A DNA stretch of 64,000 nt from Hyphomicrobium sulfonivorans (lineage in GTDB: Bacteria > Pseudomonadota > Alphaproteobacteria > Rhizobiales > Hyphomicrobiaceae): positions 248,001 to 312,000 of the forward strand of contig NZ_PZPO01000004.1 of the NCBI RefSeq assembly GCF_013306565.1, given 5' to 3'. The stretch's first letter is position 1. Each line of letters starts with the position of its first letter. The notes beneath the pieces were generated by a model that did not search any database, was not told the DNA's origin, and was given only the letters and a program-made list of their open reading frames with translations. Made by a program: the position numbers and the translations under genes. Below are positions 28,479 to 37,031 of this stretch, one piece after another.

Positions 28479-29336
28479 ATGTCCGACAGCGCAGACGAAC
28501 AGGCGCATGACCACGATCACGGGTTGCGGCACGATCTGATGCAGATCAGCCGACGGCGGGCGCTTGGGCTGCTGGGTGCGGCCGGCGTCACGACTGCACT
28601 GGCCGGTTGCGATGGTCCGTTTTTCGAGCGTGCGGAAGCCGATGTGATCGGCACCGGCGCGAATGGCGCCGAGTGCGTTGCCCATCCGGCCGAGACCGCC
28701 GGTCCGTTTCCCGCCGATGGCTCGAACAGCGCCCACGGCACGCTGGCCAACGTGCTGGACAAGAGCGGCATCGTACGCGCCGACATGCGCACCAATCTCG
28801 ATCCGCAGCAGCCGGCCGCCGAGGGCGCTCCGATCGAGCTGACGGTCGAGATTGTGGACGTGGCCAACCGCTGCCGCCCTCTGGAGGGCTATGCGATCTA
28901 CGTGTGGCACTGCGATGCCGCGGGCCGGTATTCGATTTATGACCTGCCCGAGACCAGCTATCTGCGCGCTGTGGGCGTCACGGATGCGAACGGAGCGGTG
29001 ACGTTCACCAGCATTTTCCCCGGCTGCTATCGCGGGCGTTTTCCGCACATCCACTTCGAGATTTATCCGAGCCTCGAAAAGGCGACGAGCTATGAAAACC
29101 GTATCCTGACATCCCAGCTCGCAATGCCGGAGAATCTGTGCGGCGAGGTTTATGCGGCATCGGACGTCTATCGCGAGAGCGTGCCGAACTATGAGGGTAT
29201 TCCGCTGGCGAAGGACGGCATCTTCGCCAACAACACGCCGCGTCAGCTGGCGGCCCAGACGCCGGTAATGGAAGCGGACGGTGCTGGCGGCTATCGCGGC
29301 AAGGTCGTCATCGGGCTGAAGTCGTCGGCGGGGTAG
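28479..29336 (+). CDS. Exported intradiol ring-cleavage dioxygenase family protein
   Basis: Protocatechuate/catechol 3,4-dioxygenase-like beta-sandwich of 285 residues. The N-terminus has a twin-arginine-like signal, SRRRALGLLGAAGVTTALAGC, ending in a lipobox Cys, so it is probably a folded lipoprotein exported by Tat. The fold is marked by ETAGPFPADGS, YAIYVWHCDAAGRYSIYD, GCYRGRFPHIHFEIY; the two Tyr and two His expected as Fe(III) ligands are present in these segments. Start is ATG 28479 behind GGGGA. Cytosolic catechol-pathway partners are absent. Extracytoplasmic members exist in many soil bacteria; the substrate here is unknown. Confidence 0.82.
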   Translation: MSDSADEQAHDHDHGLRHDLMQISRRRALGLLGAAGVTTALAGCDGPFFERAEADVIGTGANGAECVAHPAETAGPFPADGSNSAHGTLANVLDKSGIVRADMRTNLDPQQPAAEGAPIELTVEIVDVANRCRPLEGYAIYVWHCDAAGRYSIYDLPETSYLRAVGVTDANGAVTFTSIFPGCYRGRFPHIHFEIYPSLEKATSYENRILTSQLAMPENLCGEVYAASDVYRESVPNYEGIPLAKDGIFANNTPRQLAAQTPVMEADGAGGYRGKVVIGLKSSAG

Positions 29337-29597
29337 GCGGTGGAGCACGGCGGCAGCGCGGGCGCCCGCGCGTTGCTGCATGTTGCGGGCAGGGCAGAGC
29401 TTCGGATTGGCGGCGGTGCGCCCGTATGTGCAGGGCGCTCCAATCCACGCGTTGCTGGCGACGTTCTGAGAGCCTGTTCCGCGAGGACTTTCGGGCAGCG
29501 TTTCGTTTACAATGTTCGCAACATCGGCGGCGTGGGCGCGCGCGGGATCGGTTGCATGAGACTAGTCAGCGCCGCGATGATGGTTTAATAAACCGCT

Positions 29598-29708
29598 ATG
29601 CGCCAGAACTCGGTCATTGATGGCATTCGATTTTTCCGCACGGAGCCCCTCCGTGGCGGCCGGTCGGCGCGCCTGCTTCAGCTTCCGATCCTCCTTAGCA
29701 ACCCCTGA
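29598..29708 (+). CDS. leuA leader peptide (Leu-rich)
   Basis: A 36-residue frame from ATG 29598 to TGA 29706-29708 ends RLLQLPILLSNP: five Leu and one Ile in eight residues, three of the five Leu as CTT, an infrequent codon in this G+C-rich DNA. It lies 111 bases upstream of leuA and its stop codon is embedded in the 5' arm of the next hairpin, the usual geometry of a transcription attenuator. No strong ribosome site precedes the ATG, which lowers confidence in the exact start. Confidence 0.6.
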   Translation: MRQNSVIDGIRFFRTEPLRGGRSARLLQLPILLSNP

Positions 29709-29798
29709 GCTGTCACGGTTCCGGTGCCGCCGGAATGTGCTCAGGGGATGAAAAGTCGAGCGAGCTGATGGTACAACGCCGCCCGTTGCCGGGCCGGC
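29702..29798 (+). promoter_or_regulatory. leuA attenuator region: two consecutive hairpins
   Basis: Hairpin 1 (29702-29747) pairs CCCCTGAGC with GCTCAGGGG, with an inner TTCCGG/CCGGAA stem. Hairpin 2 (29778-29798) pairs GCCGCCCG with CGGGCCGGC around TTGC (one bulged C) and is followed by CCCTTTC, a weak terminator tail, 22 bases before the leuA ATG. Ribosome stalling on the Leu codons would disturb hairpin 1; which alternative pairing then blocks hairpin 2 is not resolved by eye. The rest of the 29337-29597 gap shows no gene. Confidence 0.55.
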
Positions 29799-29819
29799 CC
29801 CTTTCGAAAGAATGACCTT

Positions 29820-31394
29820 ATGACCACTGATCCTAGCACCGCCGCCGCTGAGGGTTCCGAAGGCGACCGCGTCATCATTTTTGACACGACGCTGCGCGAT
29901 GGCGAGCAGTGCCCCGGCGCCACGATGACGTTCGAGGAAAAGCTGGAGGTCGCCGACTGCCTCGACGAGATGGGCGTCGACATCATTGAAGCCGGATTTC
30001 CGATTGCGTCCGAGGGCGACTTCGAGGCCGTAACCGCGATTGCGAAGCGCGTGCAGAACGCGACCATCGCCGGCCTCGCGCGCGCCATCAACGCCGACAT
30101 CGACCGCGCCGGTGAAGCTGTGAAGCACGCGCGCCGTGGACGCATCCATACGTTCGTCTCGACATCGCCGATCCACCTGGCGCACCAGATGCGCAAGACG
30201 GAAGCGGAGGTGCTGGAGATCATCACCGCGACGGTCGCGCGGGCACGCAACCTGGTTGAGGATGTCGAGTGGAGCGCGATGGACGCGACCCGCACCGGCA
30301 TCGATTACCTGTGCCAGTGCGTCGATGCCGCGATCAAGGCCGGAGCGACCACCATCAACCTGCCGGACACGGTGGGCTATGCGACGCCGGATGAATACGC
30401 CGAAATGTTCCGTCAGGTGCGCGAACGTGTGCCGGGCTCCGACAAGGCCGTGTTCTCCACCCATTGCCATAACGATCTGGGCCTCGCGGTTGCCAACTCG
30501 CTGGCGGCACTGGGCGCAGGCGCACGCCAGATCGAATGCACCATCAACGGCATCGGCGAGCGTGCGGGCAATGCGGCGCTGGAAGAGATCGTGATGGCGA
30601 TCCGGACCCGTCGCGACAAGCTGCGCTATGACACCGGCATCGAAAGCACGATGCTGGCTCGGGCGTCGAAGCTGGTGTCGGCGGTGACGAATTTCCCAGT
30701 GCAGTACAACAAGGCCATCGTTGGCCGCAACGCGTTCGCGCACGAGAGCGGCATCCATCAGGACGGCATCCTGAAACATCAGCAGACGTATGAAATCATG
30801 ACGCCGGAATCGGTTGGCGTCGGCAAGACGTCGCTGGTGATGGGCAAGCACTCGGGCCGCAACGCGTTCCGCTCCAAGCTGAAGGAACTGGGCTACGACC
30901 TGGGCGAGAATGCATTCGAGGATGCGTTCGTGCGCTTCAAGAGCCTGGCCGACCGCAAGAAGCATGTTTACGACGAGGACATCGAAGCGCTGGTCGATCA
31001 GGGCATCGCCCACATGCATGACCGCATGAAGGTGGTGTCGCTGACGGTGATCGCCGGCAACATGGGTCCGCAGACGGCGACGCTGACGCTGGATATCGAC
31101 GGCGCGCAGCATACGGTGCAGGCGACGGGCAACGGACCTGTTGATGCAACCTTTAACGCTATCAAGATGCTGGTGCCGCACGAGGTGAAGCTGGACCTCT
31201 ATCAGGTGCACGCCGTGACCGAAGGCACCGACGCGCAGGCGGAAGTGTCGGTGCGGCTGGAGGAAGGTGAGCGCATGGTTACCGGCAGAGGCGCTGACAC
31301 CGACACCATGGTTGCCTCGGCACGGGCCTATCTGGCGGCGCTCAACAAGCTGATGGTGAAGCGGCAGAAAATGGCTCACGTGCAGCAGATCTGA
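29820..31394 (+). CDS. leuA: 2-isopropylmalate synthase
   Basis: First committed enzyme of leucine synthesis, condensing acetyl-CoA with 2-oxoisovalerate; 524 residues. The TIM-barrel active site is visible in [18 protein letters not shown] (catalytic Arg, metal Asp) and [19 protein letters not shown] (metal HxH). NRAxxG-like [19 protein letters not shown] links to the C-terminal LeuA allosteric domain (about residues 395-505), which binds leucine. Expression is probably controlled by the upstream leader. Confidence 0.96.
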   Translation: MTTDPSTAAAEGSEGDRVIIFDTTLRDGEQCPGATMTFEEKLEVADCLDEMGVDIIEAGFPIASEGDFEAVTAIAKRVQNATIAGLARAINADIDRAGEAVKHARRGRIHTFVSTSPIHLAHQMRKTEAEVLEIITATVARARNLVEDVEWSAMDATRTGIDYLCQCVDAAIKAGATTINLPDTVGYATPDEYAEMFRQVRERVPGSDKAVFSTHCHNDLGLAVANSLAALGAGARQIECTINGIGERAGNAALEEIVMAIRTRRDKLRYDTGIESTMLARASKLVSAVTNFPVQYNKAIVGRNAFAHESGIHQDGILKHQQTYEIMTPESVGVGKTSLVMGKHSGRNAFRSKLKELGYDLGENAFEDAFVRFKSLADRKKHVYDEDIEALVDQGIAHMHDRMKVVSLTVIAGNMGPQTATLTLDIDGAQHTVQATGNGPVDATFNAIKMLVPHEVKLDLYQVHAVTEGTDAQAEVSVRLEEGERMVTGRGADTDTMVASARAYLAALNKLMVKRQKMAHVQQI

Positions 31395-31415
31395 AGCGTG
31401 ACCACACTTTGACAC

Positions 31416-31457
31416 CGGGCGCCGTTGCGATCGAATTGCTGCGGCGCCCGCTTTATT
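31416..31457 (+). terminator. Terminator after leuA
   Basis: Nine-base stem CGGGCGCCG / CGGCGCCCG around a 17-base loop, followed by CTTTATT. It starts 22 bases after the leuA stop. Confidence 0.75.
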
Positions 31458-31585
31458 GCCGGACAAGGCCAAGGCAGTTGTCTTTGAAATCGGCTATCAC
31501 TTTTCCGGAAGCACGCTAGATTTCAGCAATTGCAACTTGCCCGGTGCAGGTTGCCCCAGGGCGCTCGAATAATTGTGTACGCGTA

Positions 31586-32623
31586 ATGTTTGACGGCGTG
31601 GCCAAGGCTTTTTCGGATGATATCGCGATTGACCTCGGCACCGCGAATACGCTGGTGCATGTGATGGGGCGCGGCATCATCATCGACGAACCGTCGACGG
31701 TGGCAGTGCGTACACGCAATGCCGCGCGCGAAATTCTTGCCGTCGGGCGCAAGGCCAAGGCGCTGATGGCCGAGCCTTCGAAAGGGGTGGAGCTTGTTCA
31801 CCCGTTACGCGAAGGCGTGATCGCCGATTTCGTCGCCGCCGAGGAAATGCTGCGCCAGCTTATCCGGCGAGCGAAAACGATGCTGGGCTTCCGGCGCCCG
31901 CGCATTCTTATTTGCGTGCCCGCGCAGGCGACGCCGGTGGAACGGCGCGCGGTATATGAGACGGCAAAGTCTCTCGGTGCGCGCAAGGTTTATCTGATTG
32001 CCGAGCCGGTGGCGGCATCGCTGGGCGCAGGACTGCCGGTTGGCGAGCCGGGGGGCGCGATGGTGCTCGACATCGGCGGCGGTAGTTCCGACATTGCTGT
32101 GCTGAGTGCTGGCGAGATTATCTCGGCGCGCACACTGCGCATCGCGGGCAACGCGATGGATGCCGCCATCGTGCGTTACGTGCGCCGCCAGCATCAGCTC
32201 CATATCAGCGACGCCAACGCCGAACGCATGAAAGTGCAACTCGGCACCGCCATCGCCAAAAGCAGTGGCCGTGTCGCCGAAGCGCACATTCGCGGCCGCG
32301 ACTTGCAGCAGGGCACGGCGAAAACGGTTGTCCTAGGCGCGCGCGATATCGCCGATGCGCTGGCCGAACCGATAGAGGCGCTGGCCGACTTCGTTCAGCG
32401 GGCGCTGGAGGATCTGATGCCGGAGACGCTGCGCGATATCCGCCAGCGCGGCATTCACCTCACCGGCGGCGGCGCGATGCTGGACAAGCTGGACGTGGCG
32501 CTGACGCGGCAGGTGGGGGTGCCGTTTCACCTGCAGCCCAACCCGATGCACTGCGTGGTCAAAGGATCGGCGGCGGTGCTGGCCGGGCTGGACAGCTACA
32601 AGCACCTGCTAATGAAGAACTGA
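31586..32623 (+). CDS. MreB-like actin homologue, solitary
   Basis: Actin-fold ATPase of the MreB family, 345 residues from ATG 31586 (the frame extends 14 codons further without a good start). Nucleotide-binding motifs are present: phosphate-1 AIDLGTANTLVH, phosphate-2 MVLDIGGGSSDIAVLS and adenosine motif LTGGGAMLDKL, plus IAEPVAASLGAGL. MreB polymers guide lateral wall synthesis. There is no mreC, mreD, pbp2 or rodA beside it, unlike the usual mre operon, and several positions differ from canonical sequences (VMGRGIIIDEPSTVAV). It may be a second, divergent MreB; whether the genome has another copy cannot be seen. Confidence 0.85.
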   Translation: MFDGVAKAFSDDIAIDLGTANTLVHVMGRGIIIDEPSTVAVRTRNAAREILAVGRKAKALMAEPSKGVELVHPLREGVIADFVAAEEMLRQLIRRAKTMLGFRRPRILICVPAQATPVERRAVYETAKSLGARKVYLIAEPVAASLGAGLPVGEPGGAMVLDIGGGSSDIAVLSAGEIISARTLRIAGNAMDAAIVRYVRRQHQLHISDANAERMKVQLGTAIAKSSGRVAEAHIRGRDLQQGTAKTVVLGARDIADALAEPIEALADFVQRALEDLMPETLRDIRQRGIHLTGGGAMLDKLDVALTRQVGVPFHLQPNPMHCVVKGSAAVLAGLDSYKHLLMKN

Positions 32624-33013
32624 GCGCGGCGGTGCGCGAGCGCTGGTAGAAGCGCCAGCTTCAGGTGCTGACGCTTACAGCTTCAACCCCGCGCGTGCGG
32701 GGAACACAGCTTGGGCTTCGGGTCTTCCCACGCCACGCGCGGTTCAGCCCCGCACGTGCGGGAAACATCACCGGCTCGCATGTTAGACGCGCTAGCTTCA
32801 GGTGCTGGCGCTGATATCCTGGGCGAGCAATGGATTAATGCTGAGATTGCGGCTGTTCGGGGTATCGGGCGCGAAGAACCGTGCTGGCCTCAAATTCAAT
32901 TTCGGCAGTCATCAGTTTGCTATGACGCGCCTGGCTTCGTAGGCTAACGCAGTAAACACTCGCGGCCATTTTCAGTGGACTACCGCAGGCTCGACGGACC
33001 TCATACTTAGATC
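32624..33013. other. Intergenic gap holding the CRISPR remnant
   Basis: Apart from the two-repeat CRISPR fragment (32680-32768) I see no gene. Short frames that read through the repeats are repeat translations. The sequence CGCCAGCTTCAGGTGCTGACGC near 32654 recurs as CTAGCTTCAGGTGCTGGCGC near 32791, flanking the remnant on both sides. Confidence 0.5.
32680..32768 (-). CRISPR. Two-repeat CRISPR remnant, one spacer
   Basis: Repeats at 32680-32707 and 32741-32768 with one 33-base spacer, the same 61-base unit as the array at 37 kb. Both repeats are degenerate relative to that array: the first differs near its left end (GCTTCAACC instead of GGTTCAGCC), the second near its right end (GGGAAACAT instead of GGGGAACAC). 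Read on the minus strand the repeat has the type I-E form starting GTGTTCCCCGC and ending near GAACC. No cas genes are adjacent. Confidence 0.85.
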
Positions 33014-33652
33014 ATGTTTCGGACGCACTGGGTGCTCAGTATGCGTCGTCGCTTTGCGGATCGAGAAAGGCAGACGGTGCGATATCGAACACTGATAGGG
33101 GCCTGGCTGGCTTATTTTGCAACGATTTCAATTGCCATCGCTGAAGCGAAGTTAACGACAGATGCTGCAGCAGCGGCAGGGGTGGAGGCTGTTGCTCCCG
33201 ACGGCCATCAGCAGAGCATGCTTATTCGCACGACGCTAATTGCACTGACCCAAGCCAACCAGACCGGCAACTATTCGGTGTTGCGCGATCTCGGGACGCC
33301 GCTGTTTCAAGCCTCCAACACAGACGCCCGGCTAGGCGAAATCTTCGCAGCGCTCCGCAGTCGAAACCTCGATTTCTCGCCGATTTTGTTTTTTGATCCG
33401 AAGCTTGTTCGTGCGGCCGCAGTCCAGCCAAATGGCATGCTGCGCCTAACCGGCTACATCGATACTCGCCCTGAACGTATCCTGTTCGACATGGGATTTG
33501 AGCGGGTTGATGGCCATTGGCGACTATCGGCCATCGTGGTGGACATGCAGACGCCACCCGATGCGGGCGGTGCGAGTGGCAAGAAAACGCACCAAAAACC
33601 GCCGGAGACGAAGGGTGCTGCCAAAAAGCCGACGGCACTCAAAGAGCACTGA
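33014..33652 (+). CDS. Conserved exported protein of unknown function
   Basis: A 212-residue protein with an N-terminal hydrophobic segment (LIGAWLAYFATISIAIAEA) and a globular part of about 110 residues: TLIALTQANQTGNYSVLRDL, RLGEIFAALRSRNLDFSPIL and MLRLTGYIDTRPERI, with a beta-rich end VDGHWRLSAIVV. This pattern occurs in uncharacterised alphaproteobacterial exported proteins. The C-terminus is Lys/Pro-rich. ATG 33014 gives a long basic N-terminus; ATG 33041 is an alternative. It lies in the accessory stretch between the two CRISPR fragments. Confidence 0.7.
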   Translation: MFRTHWVLSMRRRFADRERQTVRYRTLIGAWLAYFATISIAIAEAKLTTDAAAAAGVEAVAPDGHQQSMLIRTTLIALTQANQTGNYSVLRDLGTPLFQASNTDARLGEIFAALRSRNLDFSPILFFDPKLVRAAAVQPNGMLRLTGYIDTRPERILFDMGFERVDGHWRLSAIVVDMQTPPDAGGASGKKTHQKPPETKGAAKKPTALKEH

Positions 33653-33979
33653 TTGGTGCGGATTTACAGGATGTTACCCAGGGGCGGTCAAGTTAACCTG
33701 TAATAATCCGGTTCACCTGTAGTAATCCGGGCACAGAGCAAAAACTTTCATCCCGCTGTCCAGCAAAATATTCTTGCTGAGTGTCCGTGCGCGGACTTAA
33801 CTGGCGAAAGTCGGTGGACTGCATAAATGGCTATCGATGCAATTTTAAGCCGTAAGTATTGCGTTCAGGCTTCTGTTTGATGGTGCGGTTTTCGCGCCAA
33901 TCTCCCTGGCGCAGTTGTCGATTTCATGCCGATGCCGCTCGGTCGGCGCGGATTGTATTGAGTATCTGGGAGAGTTGTT
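33653..33979. repeat. Gap with two tandem 19-base units
   Basis: No gene is seen. At 33693-33730 two 19-base units stand head to tail: TTAACCTGTAATAATCCGG and TTCACCTGTAGTAATCCGG, differing at two positions. Short repeated blocks of this kind occur at the ends of IS21-family elements, but no transposase is present, so this could be a remnant end or a regulator site for the adhesin. The AT-rich DNA after 33820 probably contains the adhesin promoter. Confidence 0.45.
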
Positions 33980-36913
33980 ATGCGTAAATTTTCGGGGGGA
34001 AGTGCAGCTGGCTACTTGGTTGCTGGCGCCAGCACCATCGCAATGGCTGCGGTTTTGAATTTGACGGTTCCGAGCAGCGCACTGGCTGCGAACTGCACAA
34101 ACGCGCTCAATGCGAATGTAATAAATCCGATAAGCGGTGTCGGCGCATCAGGTCAGAACAATGGTACTGCAGCCACGGTAACCTGCTTAGGAAACACCGT
34201 TTCTGGCACAAACTCTCTGAACAACAACGCGAGTTCGACGGTTGGCGGTACGGTCAATAACACCGTCGTCGGCAATGGGTCGGCCAACAATAACGGGTTG
34301 GGTTTCGCCAATAACAACATTCAGGGCAATGGCTCCGGCAACAGCAACGGAGTGGGCTTTGGCGTCCTCGGCGGCAACAACATCACCGGCAACGGATCTG
34401 GAAACGGCAACGGCGCTGCGTCATTCGGCAATGCCATCACCGGAAACGCATCCGGAAACGGGAACGGTGCCGGGTTTGCCGAGAACGCCGTGTCAGGGAA
34501 CAACTCTGGCAACAACAACGGAATGGGCACGATCGCCAACAATATCGTCGGCAATAACTCCGGCAACCACAACGGTGATCTGTTCGTTTCAAATTCGATT
34601 TTTGGCAATGGCTCCGGCAGTAACAATGACACAGGATTTGCCGGCAACGCTGTGATTGGCGACAGATCTGGAAACGGCAACGGTGTTGGCTTCGCATTCA
34701 ACTCCGTGATCGGCAGTGACTCAGGCAACAACGCGGGAAGTGCAGTCGTCAGCAACACTGTGGTTGGCAACTCGTCCGGCAATGCATACGCGGACGGTGC
34801 GAGCTTCAACGCGGTGGTTGGAAACGGCTCCGGTAACAACGTCGATGGCGCCGGAAACCTTGCCATTGGCAATATTTCAGGGAACCGGGTAACCGGCAGC
34901 GCCAATCAGGCGTTCGGCACGCTGACGGGCAACGACGTCAGTGGCGACGGCAACAACGCCGCCGGCATTTTGGCGGGCAACAACGTCATCGGCAGCTTCA
35001 ATCAAGCGACCGGCGCCTTTTCCGGCAATGCTGTCGCCGGTGATGGAAACAGTGCCTCTGGCACCGCAGTCGGCAACTTCGTCAATGGCTCCAATAACCA
35101 GTCCTCAGGTCTGATTGCGGGCAACGGCGTTACGGGCAACAACAACCAGGTTAGCGGCGCAGCATCCGGCAATCTTGTCACCGGCGATAGCAACAAAGCG
35201 ATCGGCGATGGCTCCGGTAACATCGTAGTCGGCAGCGATAACCAGGCGTTGGGTACGGCATCTGGTAACGTTGTTTTCGGTGGCGCCAACCAGGCGAGCG
35301 GCCTTGGGTCAGGCAATGTCGTCGTCGGAGACGGCAATCAGGCCGATGGCATTCTCACCGGCAACCTCGTTTTCGGCGATGGCAATCAATCGAGCGGCGA
35401 GCGCTCAGGCAACGTGATTGTTGGCGACAACAATCAGAGCAGTGGTCTGCGCGTCGGCAACTTCGTTATTGGAAATGGAAATGCGGCGAGTGGCACCAAT
35501 GCCGGCAATGTTGTCTTTGGTGACAACAATCAGGCGTTCGGGGATTCAGTCGGCAACTTCGTGATCGGCGTCGACAACAGGGCATCCGGATTTGAGGCTG
35601 GCAACTTCGTCGTTGGCGCCAACAACAGCGCGCAGGGCACGACTGTCGGCAACTTCGTGATCGGCACGGACAACCAAGCCAGCGGCATAAGCAGCGGCAA
35701 CTTTGTTTTCGGTGCCAACAACCTTGCGTTCGGCGATACGTCCGGAAATTTTGTCGTTGGCGTGAACAACCAGGCGTCCGGCGCAACTGCGGGCAACTTC
35801 GTTGTCGGTGAGAATAACAGAGCGTCGGGCGACACGGTTGGCAACCTTGTCATCGGTCTGTCCAACCAGGCATCCGGCGCATTTTCCGGCAATGCGGTTG
35901 AAGGCAACAATAACCAGGCCAGCGGTCTTCTCGTCGGTAATGCAGTCACGGGCGACGGCAACCAGGCTTCGGGAACTGCCTCCGGTAATGACGTCGATGG
36001 CGTCAACAACTCCGCTGACGGCCTGGCAGTTGGCAATAGCGTTGTTGGCTTTAGCAACAACGCCAGCGGCGCGTTTTCCGGCAACAACGCCCTCGGGGTC
36101 GGTAACGTCGCGTCAGGCATTGGAGTTGGAAACGATGTTGTCGGATTTTCCAATCAGGCCGCAGGCGCGTTTTCTGGCAACGGCGTGACAGGCGCGGGCA
36201 ACCAGGCTTCCGGAATCGGTTCTGGTAACGGTGTAGCTGGATTTGACAACCAGGCCAGCGGCGCCTTTGCCGGCAACGGTGTGACAGGTGATAGCAACAT
36301 CGCCGTCGGCACTGGTGCGGGAAATACCGTCACGGCATCGAATGCGATATCGGTCGGAACCGGAGCCCGGGCGGGTGCAAACAACTCGACTGCGGTCGGA
36401 TCTGACGCGCAAGTTGCCAACACTCACACCAATTCCACCGCAATCGGCGCAGGGGCGCGATCTGAGTTCGATAATGAGGTGTCCCTGGGCGCTAAGAACG
36501 GATCGTCGACTTACACCACGCCAGGCATCACCTCGGCGACGAGCGTTAATCGTCAGAACGGTCCGCTGGAAGTTGTCACGACCGACGCCAATGGGCATCT
36601 GGCCTCTGACGGCGGCGCCATATTCAGCGCACTCAGTGAGCTGAATGGCGGTGTGGCGATCGCTATGGCGATGGTCAACCCGGATCTTGTAGCCAATGAG
36701 ACGTTCGGCATCTCGGGTAACATCGCCTACTGGAACGAGAACGTTGCTCTAGGCTTCAGTGCAGTCGGTGTCGTCGGTCGCGATCTGTTTGGCAGCGGTG
36801 AGCGGCTGGCAGTATCCGGAGCGGTTGGCGTAAGTCTTGAGGAGCAGAGCTTCGGCCGACGTGGAAGCGAGACGACCGTTGGTGGCCGTGCGGGCGCTCA
36901 GCTCACCTGGTAA
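33980..36913 (+). CDS. YadA-like trimeric autotransporter with long 16-residue repeat head
   Basis: A 977-residue surface protein. Signal segment AGYLVAGASTIAMAAVLNL ends near ALAA. Residues about 90-300 hold roughly eight 18-residue repeats (pattern NxVxGNxSGNxNGxGFxx). From residue 301 to 780 (bases 34880-36319) come 30 consecutive repeats of exactly 16 residues, consensus GNxVxGxxNQASGxxx, with no insertion or deletion. They merge into canonical YadA-head sequence (NSTAVGSDAQ, NSTAIGAGARSEF). The last 90 residues (GGVAIAMAMV... ending GRAGAQLTW) resemble the YadA membrane anchor with its final Trp. A coiled-coil stalk is almost lacking. Probably an adhesin with a long beta-roll; trimerisation is inferred. 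A strong terminator follows. Confidence 0.82.
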   Translation: MRKFSGGSAAGYLVAGASTIAMAAVLNLTVPSSALAANCTNALNANVINPISGVGASGQNNGTAATVTCLGNTVSGTNSLNNNASSTVGGTVNNTVVGNGSANNNGLGFANNNIQGNGSGNSNGVGFGVLGGNNITGNGSGNGNGAASFGNAITGNASGNGNGAGFAENAVSGNNSGNNNGMGTIANNIVGNNSGNHNGDLFVSNSIFGNGSGSNNDTGFAGNAVIGDRSGNGNGVGFAFNSVIGSDSGNNAGSAVVSNTVVGNSSGNAYADGASFNAVVGNGSGNNVDGAGNLAIGNISGNRVTGSANQAFGTLTGNDVSGDGNNAAGILAGNNVIGSFNQATGAFSGNAVAGDGNSASGTAVGNFVNGSNNQSSGLIAGNGVTGNNNQVSGAASGNLVTGDSNKAIGDGSGNIVVGSDNQALGTASGNVVFGGANQASGLGSGNVVVGDGNQADGILTGNLVFGDGNQSSGERSGNVIVGDNNQSSGLRVGNFVIGNGNAASGTNAGNVVFGDNNQAFGDSVGNFVIGVDNRASGFEAGNFVVGANNSAQGTTVGNFVIGTDNQASGISSGNFVFGANNLAFGDTSGNFVVGVNNQASGATAGNFVVGENNRASGDTVGNLVIGLSNQASGAFSGNAVEGNNNQASGLLVGNAVTGDGNQASGTASGNDVDGVNNSADGLAVGNSVVGFSNNASGAFSGNNALGVGNVASGIGVGNDVVGFSNQAAGAFSGNGVTGAGNQASGIGSGNGVAGFDNQASGAFAGNGVTGDSNIAVGTGAGNTVTASNAISVGTGARAGANNSTAVGSDAQVANTHTNSTAIGAGARSEFDNEVSLGAKNGSSTYTTPGITSATSVNRQNGPLEVVTTDANGHLASDGGAIFSALSELNGGVAIAMAMVNPDLVANETFGISGNIAYWNENVALGFSAVGVVGRDLFGSGERLAVSGAVGVSLEEQSFGRRGSETTVGGRAGAQLTW

Positions 36914-36935
36914 AGTATGTCACCATTAACTACGA

Positions 36936-36965
36936 ACGCCAGCCTATGGATAGGCTGGCGTTTTT
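36936..36965 (+). terminator. Rho-independent terminator after the adhesin gene
   Basis: Perfect 11-bp stem ACGCCAGCCTA / TAGGCTGGCGT with loop TGGA and a T-run, 23 bases after the stop codon. Confidence 0.95.
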
Positions 36966-37031
36966 GATCAGGCACTCACCTAAAGATCGCAAAACGATAT
37001 TAGTGTTTTGACCAGCTCAACAGGCAAGTTT

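Noticed and set aside
29562-31472. 636-codon open frame on the minus strand
   Set aside because: It is antisense to leuA, His/Arg-rich and without family motifs; leuA on the plus strand has all catalytic signatures.
34321-36423. Several long Leu/Pro-rich frames antisense to the adhesin
   Set aside because: The 48-base periodicity of the adhesin keeps antisense frames open; their repeats mirror the sense repeats.
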